Origin: Mycolicibacterium septicum DSM 44393
GTDB lineage: Bacteria > Actinomycetota > Actinomycetes > Mycobacteriales > Mycobacteriaceae
Direction of reading: 5' to 3'
Length of the DNA stretch: 64,000 nt
Assembly: GCF_000455325.1 (NCBI RefSeq)
Contig: NZ_HG322952.1
Coordinates: 96,662-160,661 of the forward strand
Position 1 is the stretch's first letter. Every line of letters begins with the position of its first letter. The position numbers were made by a program, and so were the translations under genes. The notes under the pieces are model-generated. The model was not told where the DNA came from and made no database searches. It saw only the letters and a program-made list of their open reading frames with translations. Shown piece by piece: positions 16,263-24,249 of this stretch.

Positions 16263-17324
16263 CTAGAACAGCTCTTTGGCGAGCAGTTCCAGCGTGGTGT
16301 CGCGCGCCGTCGCGGTGGCCGGATCGGCACCGCGGCGGGCCGAGCCCACCGGGTTGACCATGACCTCGTCGACGTCGAATTCTTCGGCCAGGGCCCGGAC
16401 CTGATCAGCAGCCTCGGTGGGTGAGCCGACCACGGCACGGGCCAGCCCGGAGGCCACGACGGCCTGGGCCTGCGGCGAGAGGCTGCCCGACTGTGCCACG
16501 GCCTCAGCATCCTCGACCAGGTCGAGGGCGCCGAGCGGCTGGCCGGTGCGCAGCCGGCCCATCATCTGCAGCTGCGGCAGGATCAACGCCTTGGCCTCTT
16601 CGGTGGTCTCTGCCACCGAAGCGTTGACGGTCAGGAAGGTCACGGGCTCGGCCGCCAGATCACTGGGCTGGAACTCGTCGCGGTAGACGGCCAGCGCCTC
16701 GGCAGTGCCGTGCCCCGAGAAGTGATGGGCGAACACGTACGGCAATCCCTTGGCCGCCGCCAGGTGCGCCGAGTACATCGACGAGCCGAGCAGCCACATC
16801 CGTGGCTCGCTGAGCGCGGCCGGAGTCGCCTTGAGCACATAGTTCTCGCGCATCAGATCCCGCGGCAACGGCACCCGCACCCCGCGCGCACTCATCAGCG
16901 CCACCACGTCGTCGAGGTACTGCGGGAATGCCTCGATATCGCGATCATCGCGGCCTGCGGCGCCGCGTAGTGCCAGCGAGGTGACCGGGTCGGAGCCCGG
17001 GGCCCGGCCGATGCCGAGGTCGATGCGACCGGGATTGGCGGCCTCCAGCAGCGCGAACTGCTCGGCCACCGCCAGCGGTGCGTGGTTGGGCAACATCACT
17101 CCGCCCGAGCCCAGCCGCAGCTGCGTGGTGTGCGCGGCCAGGTGGGCGATCAGCACCGGCGGGCTGGTGGCAGCAACCGCGGGCATGTTGTGGTGCTCGG
17201 CGAGCCAGTAGCGCGTGTATCCGAGCCGGTCAGCGGTCTGCGCCAGGTGAGTCGTTGCCGTCAGGGCATCGGCAGTGGACTGATCGGTACGCACCGGGAC
17301 GAGGTCGAGGACAGAAAGCCGCAT
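16263..17324 (-). CDS. LLM-class flavin-dependent oxidoreductase (luciferase-like)
   Basis: A 353-residue TIM-barrel monooxygenase of the bacterial luciferase-like family, of the subgroup starting MRLSVLDLVPV. It contains the classical patterns YWLAEHHNMP (near 43), LRLGSGGVMLPNH (near 74), GRIDLGIGRAPGSDP (near 100) and WLLGSSMYSAHLAA. FMN is the likely cofactor; F420 is less typical for this subgroup. Substrate unknown. ATG 17324 is used rather than an upstream start that would run into the glycosylase gene 17 bases away. Codirectional with the following uracil-DNA glycosylase gene. Confidence 0.9.
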   Translation of the reverse strand: MRLSVLDLVPVRTDQSTADALTATTHLAQTADRLGYTRYWLAEHHNMPAVAATSPPVLIAHLAAHTTQLRLGSGGVMLPNHAPLAVAEQFALLEAANPGRIDLGIGRAPGSDPVTSLALRGAAGRDDRDIEAFPQYLDDVVALMSARGVRVPLPRDLMRENYVLKATPAALSEPRMWLLGSSMYSAHLAAAKGLPYVFAHHFSGHGTAEALAVYRDEFQPSDLAAEPVTFLTVNASVAETTEEAKALILPQLQMMGRLRTGQPLGALDLVEDAEAVAQSGSLSPQAQAVVASGLARAVVGSPTEAADQVRALAEEFDVDEVMVNPVGSARRGADPATATARDTTLELLAKELF

Positions 17325-17340
17325 GACAGCGTCAACGTCA

Positions 17341-18171
17341 TCAGCCGGCGGGTTCGTTCCCGAGACGCCGTGCGGTGACAAAGAGGTCGTCGAGCATGGC
17401 CTCGGTGAGCCGGCCGGTGAACGTGTTCTGCTGGCTTGGGTGGAAGCACCCGAGCAGCGTGACCGGGCCGAACTCCGAGGTCAGCGTCACCGTCGCACCG
17501 TGGCCGAACTTGGGCGCGGGTTTGATGGTCGAGCCGAGCAGCTCCAGGGCCGCCCGCCACGCGAAACCCCCCAACGCGATGACCACCCGCACCGACGGCC
17601 CGACCAGTCGCCATTCAGCCTGCAGCCACGGCGCACACGTGGCCCGCTCTGCCGGGGTGGGCGCGTTGGCCGGCGGTGCACAGCGCACCGCCGCGGCCAT
17701 GCGGGTGTCGATCAGCTGCATGCCATCGGCGGCATCGACGCACACCGCCTGGTTGGCCAGCCCGGCCCGGTGCAACGCCGCGAACAGGAAATCCCCGGAC
17801 CGGTCCCCGGTGAACACCCGCCCGGTGCGGTTGGCGCCGTGGGCGGCCGGGGCCAACCCGACGATGAAGATGCCGGGCGCCTCCGCACCGAAACCGGTGG
17901 CCGGCCTGCCCCAATATGGTTGATCGGCAAAGGATTTCCGTTTGGCTACGGCCACCTCTTCGCGCCATTTGACCAGCCGGGGGCAGGCCCGGCACACCGA
18001 GACCGGCGCGTCCAGTTCCGGCACGGTGGACACCCGGGCGGCAAGCCGCCGCACCTGCGCGGCGGTCTTGGCCACCGGCGTGGTCGCATCCGCCGGATCG
18101 CCAGGCCAGCCCGAACCGGGCGGTACCGGGGAGTCGAATAGATCTCCGGTCCTCGGATGGGGCAGCTCCAT
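17341..18171 (-). CDS. udgB: Family 5 uracil-DNA glycosylase (UdgB-type)
   Basis: A 276-residue Fe-S uracil-DNA glycosylase. Motif A is GLAPAAHGANRTGRVFTGD, giving a family 5 assignment (no Asp/Asn catalytic residue of families 1 or 4). Motif B is CFHPSQQN. Four Cys consistent with a 4Fe-4S cluster are in CRACP (near 60) and RCAPP...TCAPW (near 163-180). It removes uracil and other deaminated bases from DNA in GC-rich organisms. Start ATG 18171; GTG 18174 is immediately upstream. It diverges from the Tap-like pump over 68 bases, as Rv1259 and Rv1258c do from memory. Confidence 0.92.
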   Translation of the reverse strand: MELPHPRTGDLFDSPVPPGSGWPGDPADATTPVAKTAAQVRRLAARVSTVPELDAPVSVCRACPRLVKWREEVAVAKRKSFADQPYWGRPATGFGAEAPGIFIVGLAPAAHGANRTGRVFTGDRSGDFLFAALHRAGLANQAVCVDAADGMQLIDTRMAAAVRCAPPANAPTPAERATCAPWLQAEWRLVGPSVRVVIALGGFAWRAALELLGSTIKPAPKFGHGATVTLTSEFGPVTLLGCFHPSQQNTFTGRLTEAMLDDLFVTARRLGNEPAG

Positions 18172-18219
18172 CACTTAACTGTGCCCCAAAATCCGTCGCG
18201 TACACCCGGGGCGCGCTGT

Positions 18220-18225
18220 TAGATT
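18220..18225 (+). promoter_or_regulatory. Candidate -10 element of the Tap-like efflux gene
   Basis: TAGATT fits TANNNT and ends 14 bases before the ATG at 18240, implying a very short or no leader. In M. tuberculosis the related gene is controlled by WhiB7; I could not identify a clear AT-rich WhiB7 site in the 68-base gap. Confidence 0.4.
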
Positions 18226-18239
18226 CGCCGCGATACCCC

Positions 18240-19484
18240 ATGACGAACACCAAGCGCGGCCCACTGCTGCTGATCCTGTTCGCCGCGTTGATGGCCGGCG
18301 CTGGCAACGGCATCACGATCGTCGCGTTCCCGTGGCTGGTGTTGCAGCGCAACGGATCCGCGCTCGACGCGTCCATCGTCGCGATGGCCGGGACCCTGCC
18401 GCTGCTGGTGGCCACCCTGATCGCCGGAGCCGCCGTCGACTATCTGGGGCGCCGACGGGTGTCGATGATCTCCGATCTGCTCTCGGCTCTGTCGGTCGCG
18501 GCGGTACCGATGCTGGCTCTGATATTCGGGGTGGACGCGGTCAACGTCGCGGTGCTGGCAGCCCTGGCCGCACTCGGCGCTTTCTTCGACCCGGCCGGGA
18601 TGACCGCGCGGGAGACCATGTTGCCCGAGGCCGCGGGCCGGGCCGGCTGGACCCTGGACCACGCCAACAGCGTGTACGAGGCGGTGTTCAACCTGGCCTA
18701 CATCGTCGGCCCAGGCATCGGCGGCCTGCTGATCGCCACCCTCGGCGGGATCAACACCATGTGGGTGACCGCAGGCGCGTTCTGCTGCTCGATTCTGGCC
18801 ATCTCGGTGCTGCGCCTGGAGGGCGCGGGCACCCCGGACCGCTCGATGCTGACCGAAGGCGTGCTCGCCGGCATCGCCGAAGGGCTGCGATTCGTCTGGC
18901 ACACACCGGTATTGCGCACCCTGGCGATCGTCGACCTGGTGGCCACCGGCCTCTACATGCCCATGGAATCCGTCCTGTTCCCGAAGTACTTCACCGACCG
19001 CAACGAGCCCACCGAACTGGGCTGGGTGCTGATGGCGTTGAGCATCGGCGGGCTGCTGGGCGCACTCGGCTACGCGGTGCTGTCGAAGTACATGAGCCGA
19101 CGGGCCACGATGCTGATCGCGGTGATCACGCTCGGTGTGGCGATGACGGTGATCGCCTTCTTGCCACCACTCCCGCTGATCCTGGTGCTGTGCGCGATCG
19201 TCGGGTTCGTCTACGGGCCGATCGCACCCATCTACAACTACGTCATGCAGACCACCGCCCCGCAGCACCTGCGCGGCCGGGTGGTCGGGGTGATGGGTTC
19301 ACTGGCCTACGCCGCGGGCCCGCTCGGGCTGATCCTGGCCGGGCCACTGGCCGACGCCGCCGGGCTGCACGCGACGTTCCTGGCACTGTCCCTGCCGATG
19401 CTGTTGCTCGGCTTGGTCGCGGTGTTCCTGACCGCGCTGCGCGAGCTGGACCGGCCGCCACGAACGGAACACGGTTCGACGTAA
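18240..19484 (+). CDS. tap: MFS efflux transporter, Tap-like
   Basis: A 414-residue major facilitator transporter with about 12 hydrophobic segments and motif A-like DYLGRRRVSMISD between TM2 and TM3. The region PAGMTARETMLPEAAGRAGW (residues 119-138) and the overall length fit the Tap family (tetracycline and aminoglycoside efflux; Rv1258c in M. tuberculosis). It follows udgB divergently, as in M. tuberculosis. Drug specificity cannot be read from sequence. It is followed nine bases later by the DUF4262 gene. Confidence 0.85.
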   Translation: MTNTKRGPLLLILFAALMAGAGNGITIVAFPWLVLQRNGSALDASIVAMAGTLPLLVATLIAGAAVDYLGRRRVSMISDLLSALSVAAVPMLALIFGVDAVNVAVLAALAALGAFFDPAGMTARETMLPEAAGRAGWTLDHANSVYEAVFNLAYIVGPGIGGLLIATLGGINTMWVTAGAFCCSILAISVLRLEGAGTPDRSMLTEGVLAGIAEGLRFVWHTPVLRTLAIVDLVATGLYMPMESVLFPKYFTDRNEPTELGWVLMALSIGGLLGALGYAVLSKYMSRRATMLIAVITLGVAMTVIAFLPPLPLILVLCAIVGFVYGPIAPIYNYVMQTTAPQHLRGRVVGVMGSLAYAAGPLGLILAGPLADAAGLHATFLALSLPMLLLGLVAVFLTALRELDRPPRTEHGST

Positions 19485-19493
19485 CCTTTTCGG

Positions 19494-19988
19494 GTGAGCG
19501 ACGCCCCCGAGGAACGCGACAGCCGTATCTCCGCGAACGTGACCGATCACGGCTGGCACGTGATGGGTGTCGGCGCCGGGGGTGAGGCGCCTGCCGACTG
19601 GGCATACTCGATCGGCTTGTGGCACACCCTGCGCAGTCCGGAGGTTTGCCTGTTCGGCCTACGGATCGAGACGATGATGACGATCGTCAACGTGGCGGGA
19701 CAGGAAGTCCGCGACGACCGCCCGCTGGAATCCGGCCAGGTGCGTGACGACATCCTCGAGGACTATTCGGTGGCCGTCCGGGAGGTACACCCCAGTTGGT
19801 ACCGGGACTTCTTCGGTGCCGGGATCGACTTCCACCAAGCGTGGTTTCCGGTCGTACAGATGTTCTGGCCCGACCGGGACGGCAGATTCCCATGGGACGA
19901 GCAGGTGCAGGAATACTGCCGGGCCGGCCAGCCCCTGTTGTGGATCCCGAAAGAGGAGACCAGCGGACCGTGGACTGAGCTCGACTAG
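19494..19988 (+). CDS. DUF4262 protein
   Basis: A 164-residue protein of the DUF4262 family. Hallmarks are DHGWHVMGVG near residue 18, the YSIGLWHTLRSPEV segment near 39, and the aromatic C-terminal FHQAWFPVVQMFWPDRDGRFPWD. The protein is soluble. Function is unknown; family members are scattered in actinobacteria. GTG start at 19494 lies nine bases after the efflux gene, so they may be co-transcribed. Its end overlaps the convergent HxlR gene by four bases. Confidence 0.85.
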   Translation: MSDAPEERDSRISANVTDHGWHVMGVGAGGEAPADWAYSIGLWHTLRSPEVCLFGLRIETMMTIVNVAGQEVRDDRPLESGQVRDDILEDYSVAVREVHPSWYRDFFGAGIDFHQAWFPVVQMFWPDRDGRFPWDEQVQEYCRAGQPLLWIPKEETSGPWTELD

Positions 19989-20635
19989 CTCCTGATCCGT
20001 GGTGGGGCAAAGACTTTCGCCAGCTGCCTGACCGCGGCGGGATCTCCGTCGATCACCAGGCTGCCATCGGCCACCAGGGCCGGCACCTGCGCCGGGTCCA
20101 TCGCCGCACCCAAGACCTCAGCCTCGCCGGTGAGTGTCACGTCGGGCACCGTCCCGTCCTCGCACGCGTCGATGCGGTCCGGCCCGATCTCGACGGTCGC
20201 CTGCCCCTCGGGGGTCACGAGGCACACCGTGACCGGCGGTCCGTCACGGTCGGCACGGACGAACGCGCGCACCGAGCGGATCAACCACTCGGGACGCATC
20301 GCGTCCCCTGGTGCGCGGGTCTCGATGAGATGCCGGCCCCACCGGGAGTAGGCGTTGATCACGTCCTCGAGTGCCCGGCCGTCGTCGGTGAGTTCGTACA
20401 CCGTAGTGGACGCCGGCTTCGGCAGCGTGTGCTTGCGCACCAGGCCGTTCGCCTCCAGGTCGCGCAGCCGCCCGGCCAGCATGTCGGTGGAGATCGGGGC
20501 CAGCGAGCTCAGCAGGTCTCCGTACCGCAGCGGGCCTTCCAGCAGGTCCCTGACCACCAGCAGGGTCCAGCGATCCCCGACCATGTCGAGGCTCTTCGCC
20601 AGTGCGCAGTGCTGCCCGTAGGACCGTGACGCCAT
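19985..20635 (-). CDS. HxlR-family regulator fused to an SCP2-like domain
   Basis: A 216-residue protein. Residues 1-100 are an HxlR winged helix with the Cys-containing start YGQHCALAKSLDMVGDRWTLLVVRDL and the recognition region ISTDMLAGRLRDLEANGLV. Residues 120-205 look like an SCP2/sterol-carrier-like ligand-binding domain (DVTLTGEAEVLGAAMDPAQ). HxlR proteins often sense electrophiles or redox state through this Cys, and the fused domain may bind a lipophilic ligand. It faces a DinB-like gene across two 13-base repeats and probably controls it and itself. Confidence 0.88.
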   Translation of the reverse strand: MASRSYGQHCALAKSLDMVGDRWTLLVVRDLLEGPLRYGDLLSSLAPISTDMLAGRLRDLEANGLVRKHTLPKPASTTVYELTDDGRALEDVINAYSRWGRHLIETRAPGDAMRPEWLIRSVRAFVRADRDGPPVTVCLVTPEGQATVEIGPDRIDACEDGTVPDVTLTGEAEVLGAAMDPAQVPALVADGSLVIDGDPAAVRQLAKVFAPPRIRS

Positions 20636-20654
20636 ACGGCCAGCATAGTCGCAA

Positions 20655-20694
20655 TTGGAATTTCCAACTTGATACTTGTTTTTTCCAAGTTGAT
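20655..20694. promoter_or_regulatory. HxlR operator: two repeats two turns apart
   Basis: TTTCCAACTTGAT (20661-20673) and TTTCCAAGTTGAT (20682-20694) are near-identical direct repeats exactly 21 bases apart. The first overlaps the palindrome TTGGAATTTCCAA (20655-20667). They lie between the divergent HxlR and DinB-like starts, an AT-rich island in GC-rich DNA, as expected for an autoregulated operator. Confidence 0.72.
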
Positions 20695-20711
20695 GGGCCT
20701 ACCGTGACGAC

Positions 20712-21401
20712 ATGACCCTCGACAATCTGCTCACCGCCGCCACCGACGAAGCCCTGGCCTTCGCCGACCTGCTCGAAAGCCTCGACCCGGACCAGCGCCG
20801 CTCCCCCACCCCGTGCGCGGGCTGGACCATCGACGACCTGGCCGACCACGTGGCCGTCGTCTGTTTCCGCGACGCCGAGGCCTACCACCGCGCACGGGCC
20901 CAAATCACCACGCCGCCAGGAGAACTCACCCTGACCAACCCCGACCTACCGGCGGCCATCCGGCTGGCGGTCGGACATCTGCAGGCCGCGTTCGATCAGG
21001 CACCCAGTCAGTGGCCGGTGATACCGGCACCGTTCGGCGACTTCCCGGTGGCCGCCGCATTGCGCTCGCTGATCCTGGAATTCGGGGTACACCTGGACGA
21101 CCTGAAGGTGGCCACCGGCGACCGCCGCTCGACGTTCTCCCCGGCCACCATCGAAGCGATCCTCGGATTCGGCGAGTTGTTCCTGCTACGCCAGGCCCAA
21201 CCGCTGGAGAGCGGGCCCGTCACCCTGCGGCTGACCGCACCGTCGAAGTCCATGGCCATCACCTGGACCGGGAGGAACTGGGTCCAGGGCGCCGGCGCCG
21301 ACGAGCACCGCGTCGAAGGCTCCGACGACGCGATCGCCCGGCTCATGCTGCGCCGGGGCGAAGCCGACGACCTGGTTGGCGCAGCGATTCGTCCGCTCTA
21401 G
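20712..21401 (+). CDS. TIGR03086-like / maleylpyruvate isomerase N-terminal (DinB-like) protein
   Basis: A 229-residue protein with the actinobacterial mycothiol-dependent maleylpyruvate isomerase / DinB-like four-helix domain: TPCAGWTIDDLADHVAVV near residue 37 gives the first metal His, and EFGVHLDDLKVATG near 125 the second and third positions. Members bind a divalent metal and use mycothiol or detoxify electrophiles. Its promoter carries the HxlR operator, so it is probably induced by whatever the HxlR-SCP2 regulator senses. The next gene (DUF3237) follows after 12 bases with an AGGAGGG ribosome site. Confidence 0.83.
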   Translation: MTLDNLLTAATDEALAFADLLESLDPDQRRSPTPCAGWTIDDLADHVAVVCFRDAEAYHRARAQITTPPGELTLTNPDLPAAIRLAVGHLQAAFDQAPSQWPVIPAPFGDFPVAAALRSLILEFGVHLDDLKVATGDRRSTFSPATIEAILGFGELFLLRQAQPLESGPVTLRLTAPSKSMAITWTGRNWVQGAGADEHRVEGSDDAIARLMLRRGEADDLVGAAIRPL

Positions 21402-21413
21402 GAGGGAACCGAA

Positions 21414-21902
21414 ATGACCACACTGACAACACCTCTCGTCGATATCGACGCCACCCCGGCCTTCGACCACTTGCTCGACATCCGTATCGCCTTCGAGTCT
21501 GTACACGTTTTTTCCACCCCGTTGGGCACTCGCATGACCTACGTCGTCAAGCAAGGCCGGTGCGTCGGGCCGCGCATCGCGGCCGACGTCCTGCCCGGCG
21601 GAGGCGATTGGGTCCTGCTCGGCACCGACGGGGTGGCACGCCTGGATGTGCGCGCCACCCTGCGCACCGACGACGGCGCCCTCATCTACCTGACCAACAC
21701 CGGCCGGGTCCAGATGGACAAGGCGACCGCTGACCGGTTCACCGCCGGAGAGCTGATCCGTCACGACGAGATGACAGCGAGGTCCAGCCCGCTCTTCGAG
21801 ACCGGTGACGAGCGCTACCGGTGGCTGAACGCCGTCCACACCGTTGCCATCAACCAGGTATCGCTCAGCGAGGTGCACTACCGGGTATTCGCCGTCGGCT
21901 GA
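21414..21902 (+). CDS. DUF3237 protein
   Basis: A 162-residue DUF3237 family protein, probably a small beta barrel. Visible features are PAFDHLLDIRIAF near residue 14, GPRIAADVLPGGGDW near 48, DVRATLRTDDGALIYLTNTGR near 77, and the C-terminal YRWLNAVHTVAINQVS. Function is unknown; members often lie near catabolic oxidoreductases. A strong ribosome site (AGGAGGG) seven bases before the ATG fixes the start. Its 12-base distance to the DinB-like gene suggests one HxlR-controlled operon. Confidence 0.85.
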   Translation: MTTLTTPLVDIDATPAFDHLLDIRIAFESVHVFSTPLGTRMTYVVKQGRCVGPRIAADVLPGGGDWVLLGTDGVARLDVRATLRTDDGALIYLTNTGRVQMDKATADRFTAGELIRHDEMTARSSPLFETGDERYRWLNAVHTVAINQVSLSEVHYRVFAVG

Positions 21903-21924
21903 CACCCGCTCGTAGGATCGCGGT

Positions 21925-23280
21925 GTGCTGTCAGAGCTGATCGCCGAACTGCCCGAAGGTGTCGTCGTCACCGACCCCGACATCCTGGCCTCCTACCGCC
22001 AGGACCGGGCTGCCGATCCGGCCGCGGGGACACCGCTGGCAGTGGTCCGGCCCACCCGCACCGAGGAGGTGCAGGCCGTGCTGCGCTGGGCCAGCGCGCA
22101 CCGGGTGGCGGTCGTGCCGCGCGGCGCGGGGACCGGGTTGTCCGGCGGTGCGACGGCACTCGACGGCGGCATCGTGTTGTCCACCGAGAAGATGCGCGAC
22201 ATCACCGTCGACCCGGTCACCCGCACTGCCGTGGTGCAGCCCGGCCTGCTCAACGCCGAGGTAAAGAAGGCCGTTGCCGCACAGGGACTTTGGTACCCGC
22301 CCGACCCGTCGTCCTTCGAGATCTGCAGCATCGGCGGCAATGTCGCCACCAACGCGGGCGGGCTCTGCTGCGTCAAGTACGGCGTGACCACCGATTACAT
22401 TCTGGGCCTGCAGGTGGTACTGGCCGACGGCACCGCGGTGCGCCTGGGCGGTCCGCGGTTGAAAGACGTTGCGGGCCTGAGCCTGACCAAACTGTTCGTC
22501 GGCAGCGAGGGCACCCTTGGCGTGGTCACCGAGGCGACGCTGCGGCTGCTTCCGCCACAACACTCCCCGTGCACCGTGGTGGCCACGTTCGATTCCGTGG
22601 AAGCCGCATCGAACTCGGTCGTGAAGATCACCGGAAAGATCCGGCCGTCGATGCTGGAATTCATGGACTCGGTGGCGATCAACGCGGTCGAGGACAAGCT
22701 CAAGATGGGGCTGGACCGCAACGCCGCGGCGATGATGGTCGCGGCCTCCGACGATCGGGGTGCCGCGGGGGCCGACGACGCCGAATTCATGGCTCAGGTG
22801 TTCACCGAATGCGGTGCCACCGAGGTGTTTTCCACCTCCGACCCGGACGAGGGCGAGGCCTTCGTGGCCGCGCGCCGCTTCGCCATCCCGGCCGTGGAGG
22901 CCAAGGGGTCACTGCTCCTGGAGGACGTCGGGGTGCCGCTGCCCGCACTGGCCGAACTGGTCAGCGGGGTGGCGGCGATCGCGGCCCATCGGGATCTGCT
23001 GATCTCGGTGATCGCCCACGCCGGTGACGGCAACACCCACCCGCTGATCGTGTTCGATCCGGCCGATGCCGACATGGCCGCGCGGGCGCAGCTGGCCTTC
23101 GGCGAGATCATGGATCTTGCCGTGGGACTGGGCGGCACCATCACCGGCGAGCACGGTGTGGGCCGGCTCAAGCAGCCGTGGCTGGCCGGCCAGATCGGCC
23201 CGGACGCAGTGGAACTCAATCACCGGATCAAGCAGGCACTGGACCCGCAGAACATCCTCAATCCCGGCGCGGCGATCTAG
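21925..23280 (+). CDS. FAD-linked oxidase, glycolate / D-lactate dehydrogenase-like (Rv1257c-type)
   Basis: A 451-residue flavoprotein of the GlcD/D-lactate dehydrogenase group. The PCMH FAD-binding domain (about 35-210) has VVPRGAGTGLSGGATAL, PDPSSFEICSIGGNVATNAGG and VGSEGTLGVVTEATLRLLP. The C-terminal FAD-oxidase domain ends with HAGDGNTHP, ITGEHGVGRLKQPWL and DPQNILNPG. It oxidises a 2-hydroxy acid to a 2-keto acid. The GTG start at 21925 follows the DUF3237 gene by 22 bases. The exact hydroxy acid is not decided by sequence. Confidence 0.88.
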   Translation: MLSELIAELPEGVVVTDPDILASYRQDRAADPAAGTPLAVVRPTRTEEVQAVLRWASAHRVAVVPRGAGTGLSGGATALDGGIVLSTEKMRDITVDPVTRTAVVQPGLLNAEVKKAVAAQGLWYPPDPSSFEICSIGGNVATNAGGLCCVKYGVTTDYILGLQVVLADGTAVRLGGPRLKDVAGLSLTKLFVGSEGTLGVVTEATLRLLPPQHSPCTVVATFDSVEAASNSVVKITGKIRPSMLEFMDSVAINAVEDKLKMGLDRNAAAMMVAASDDRGAAGADDAEFMAQVFTECGATEVFSTSDPDEGEAFVAARRFAIPAVEAKGSLLLEDVGVPLPALAELVSGVAAIAAHRDLLISVIAHAGDGNTHPLIVFDPADADMAARAQLAFGEIMDLAVGLGGTITGEHGVGRLKQPWLAGQIGPDAVELNHRIKQALDPQNILNPGAAI

Positions 23281-23283
23281 GCC

Positions 23284-24156
23284 TCAGGCCATGCCGAAGC
23301 CGGCGAGCAGACTGCTTGTACGCCAGGCGATCAGCGCGGCGAACAACACCAGCACCGCCACCGAGACCCCGGCCTGAATCGCATTGCGGCGCTCACGCGG
23401 GGCGTACACGAAGGCCGCGGCGACCAACGCACCGGTGACCAGGCCGCCGATGTGGCCCTGCCAGCTGATCGACCCGGTCCCGAGCGCGGGTCCGGCGAAG
23501 GTGAACACCAGGTTGATGATGACGACGGCAGCGATCGAGCGGACATCGAGATTGAGCTTGCGGGCCACCACGAAGATCGCGCCGAACAGACCGAAGATCG
23601 CCCCGGAAGCCCCGGCCGTCGCACTGTTCAGCGGGGAGGCCAGATATACCAGCACCGAGCCGCCGAGCCCGCTCAGCGCATACAACGTCCCGAACCGCAG
23701 CCGGCCCAGCCACTGTTCCAGCGGCGGCCCCACCACGTAGAGCGCCCACATGTTGAACAGCAGGTGCATCGCGCCGTAGTGCAGGAACATCGAGGTCACC
23801 AGGCGGTAGTACTCGTCGTGCGCGGCGACGCCGGGCGGCCACAGCGTGAGTTCCTGCTCCAGGTTCTTCGAGGTCATCTGCAGCACGAACATCAGCACGT
23901 TCACCGCGATGAGCGAGTAGGTCAGGATCGGGGCGCCCGTGCGCACCTTCCCGCCGAACTGGGTGCGTGGTGCCTGAATCGACTTGGCTCCCTCGTTGAC
24001 GCAGTCCACGCACTGATGGCCCACGGCCGCCGAGCGCATGCACTCCGGGCAGACGGGGCGATGGCAGCGCGTGCAGTGCACGTAGGTGGGGCGGTCCGGA
24101 TGCCGGTAACACGTCGGCGTCTGGGCAGGTAACTGCGGCGCGTCAGGGGTGCTCAT
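23284..24156 (-). CDS. Rhomboid-family intramembrane serine protease with N-terminal zinc finger
   Basis: A 290-residue membrane protein. Residues 15-55 contain a B-box/zinc-finger-like Cys-His cluster (CYRHP, CTRCHRPVCPEC, GHQCVDC). Six or seven membrane helices follow, carrying the rhomboid catalytic dyad: Ser 184 in GASGAIFG and His 235 in GHIGG, plus the HLLFNMWAL loop motif. It cleaves membrane proteins within the bilayer; substrates are unknown. Start ATG 24156; GTG 24159 precedes it. It ends three bases after the convergent FAD oxidase stop. Confidence 0.92.
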   Translation of the reverse strand: MSTPDAPQLPAQTPTCYRHPDRPTYVHCTRCHRPVCPECMRSAAVGHQCVDCVNEGAKSIQAPRTQFGGKVRTGAPILTYSLIAVNVLMFVLQMTSKNLEQELTLWPPGVAAHDEYYRLVTSMFLHYGAMHLLFNMWALYVVGPPLEQWLGRLRFGTLYALSGLGGSVLVYLASPLNSATAGASGAIFGLFGAIFVVARKLNLDVRSIAAVVIINLVFTFAGPALGTGSISWQGHIGGLVTGALVAAAFVYAPRERRNAIQAGVSVAVLVLFAALIAWRTSSLLAGFGMA

Positions 24157-24213
24157 CACGCCCGAGCCTAATGCGGACCTCAGGACGGTGATGACGGCCC
24201 AGCCAACCGACTA

Positions 24214-24249
24214 TTGACACTATTCCCCTCTATGTCGTACGAATAAGAC
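24214..24249 (+). promoter_or_regulatory. P450 promoter with possible TetR operator
   Basis: A perfect -35 TTGACA (24214-24219) precedes an AT-rich -10 region (TACGAAT, 24238-24244) with 18-base spacing, giving a near-leaderless transcript for the ATG at 24250. The imperfect palindrome GTCGTACGAATAAGAC (24234-24249) covers the -10 and abuts the start codon; it could be the operator of the downstream TetR regulator. Confidence 0.5.
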
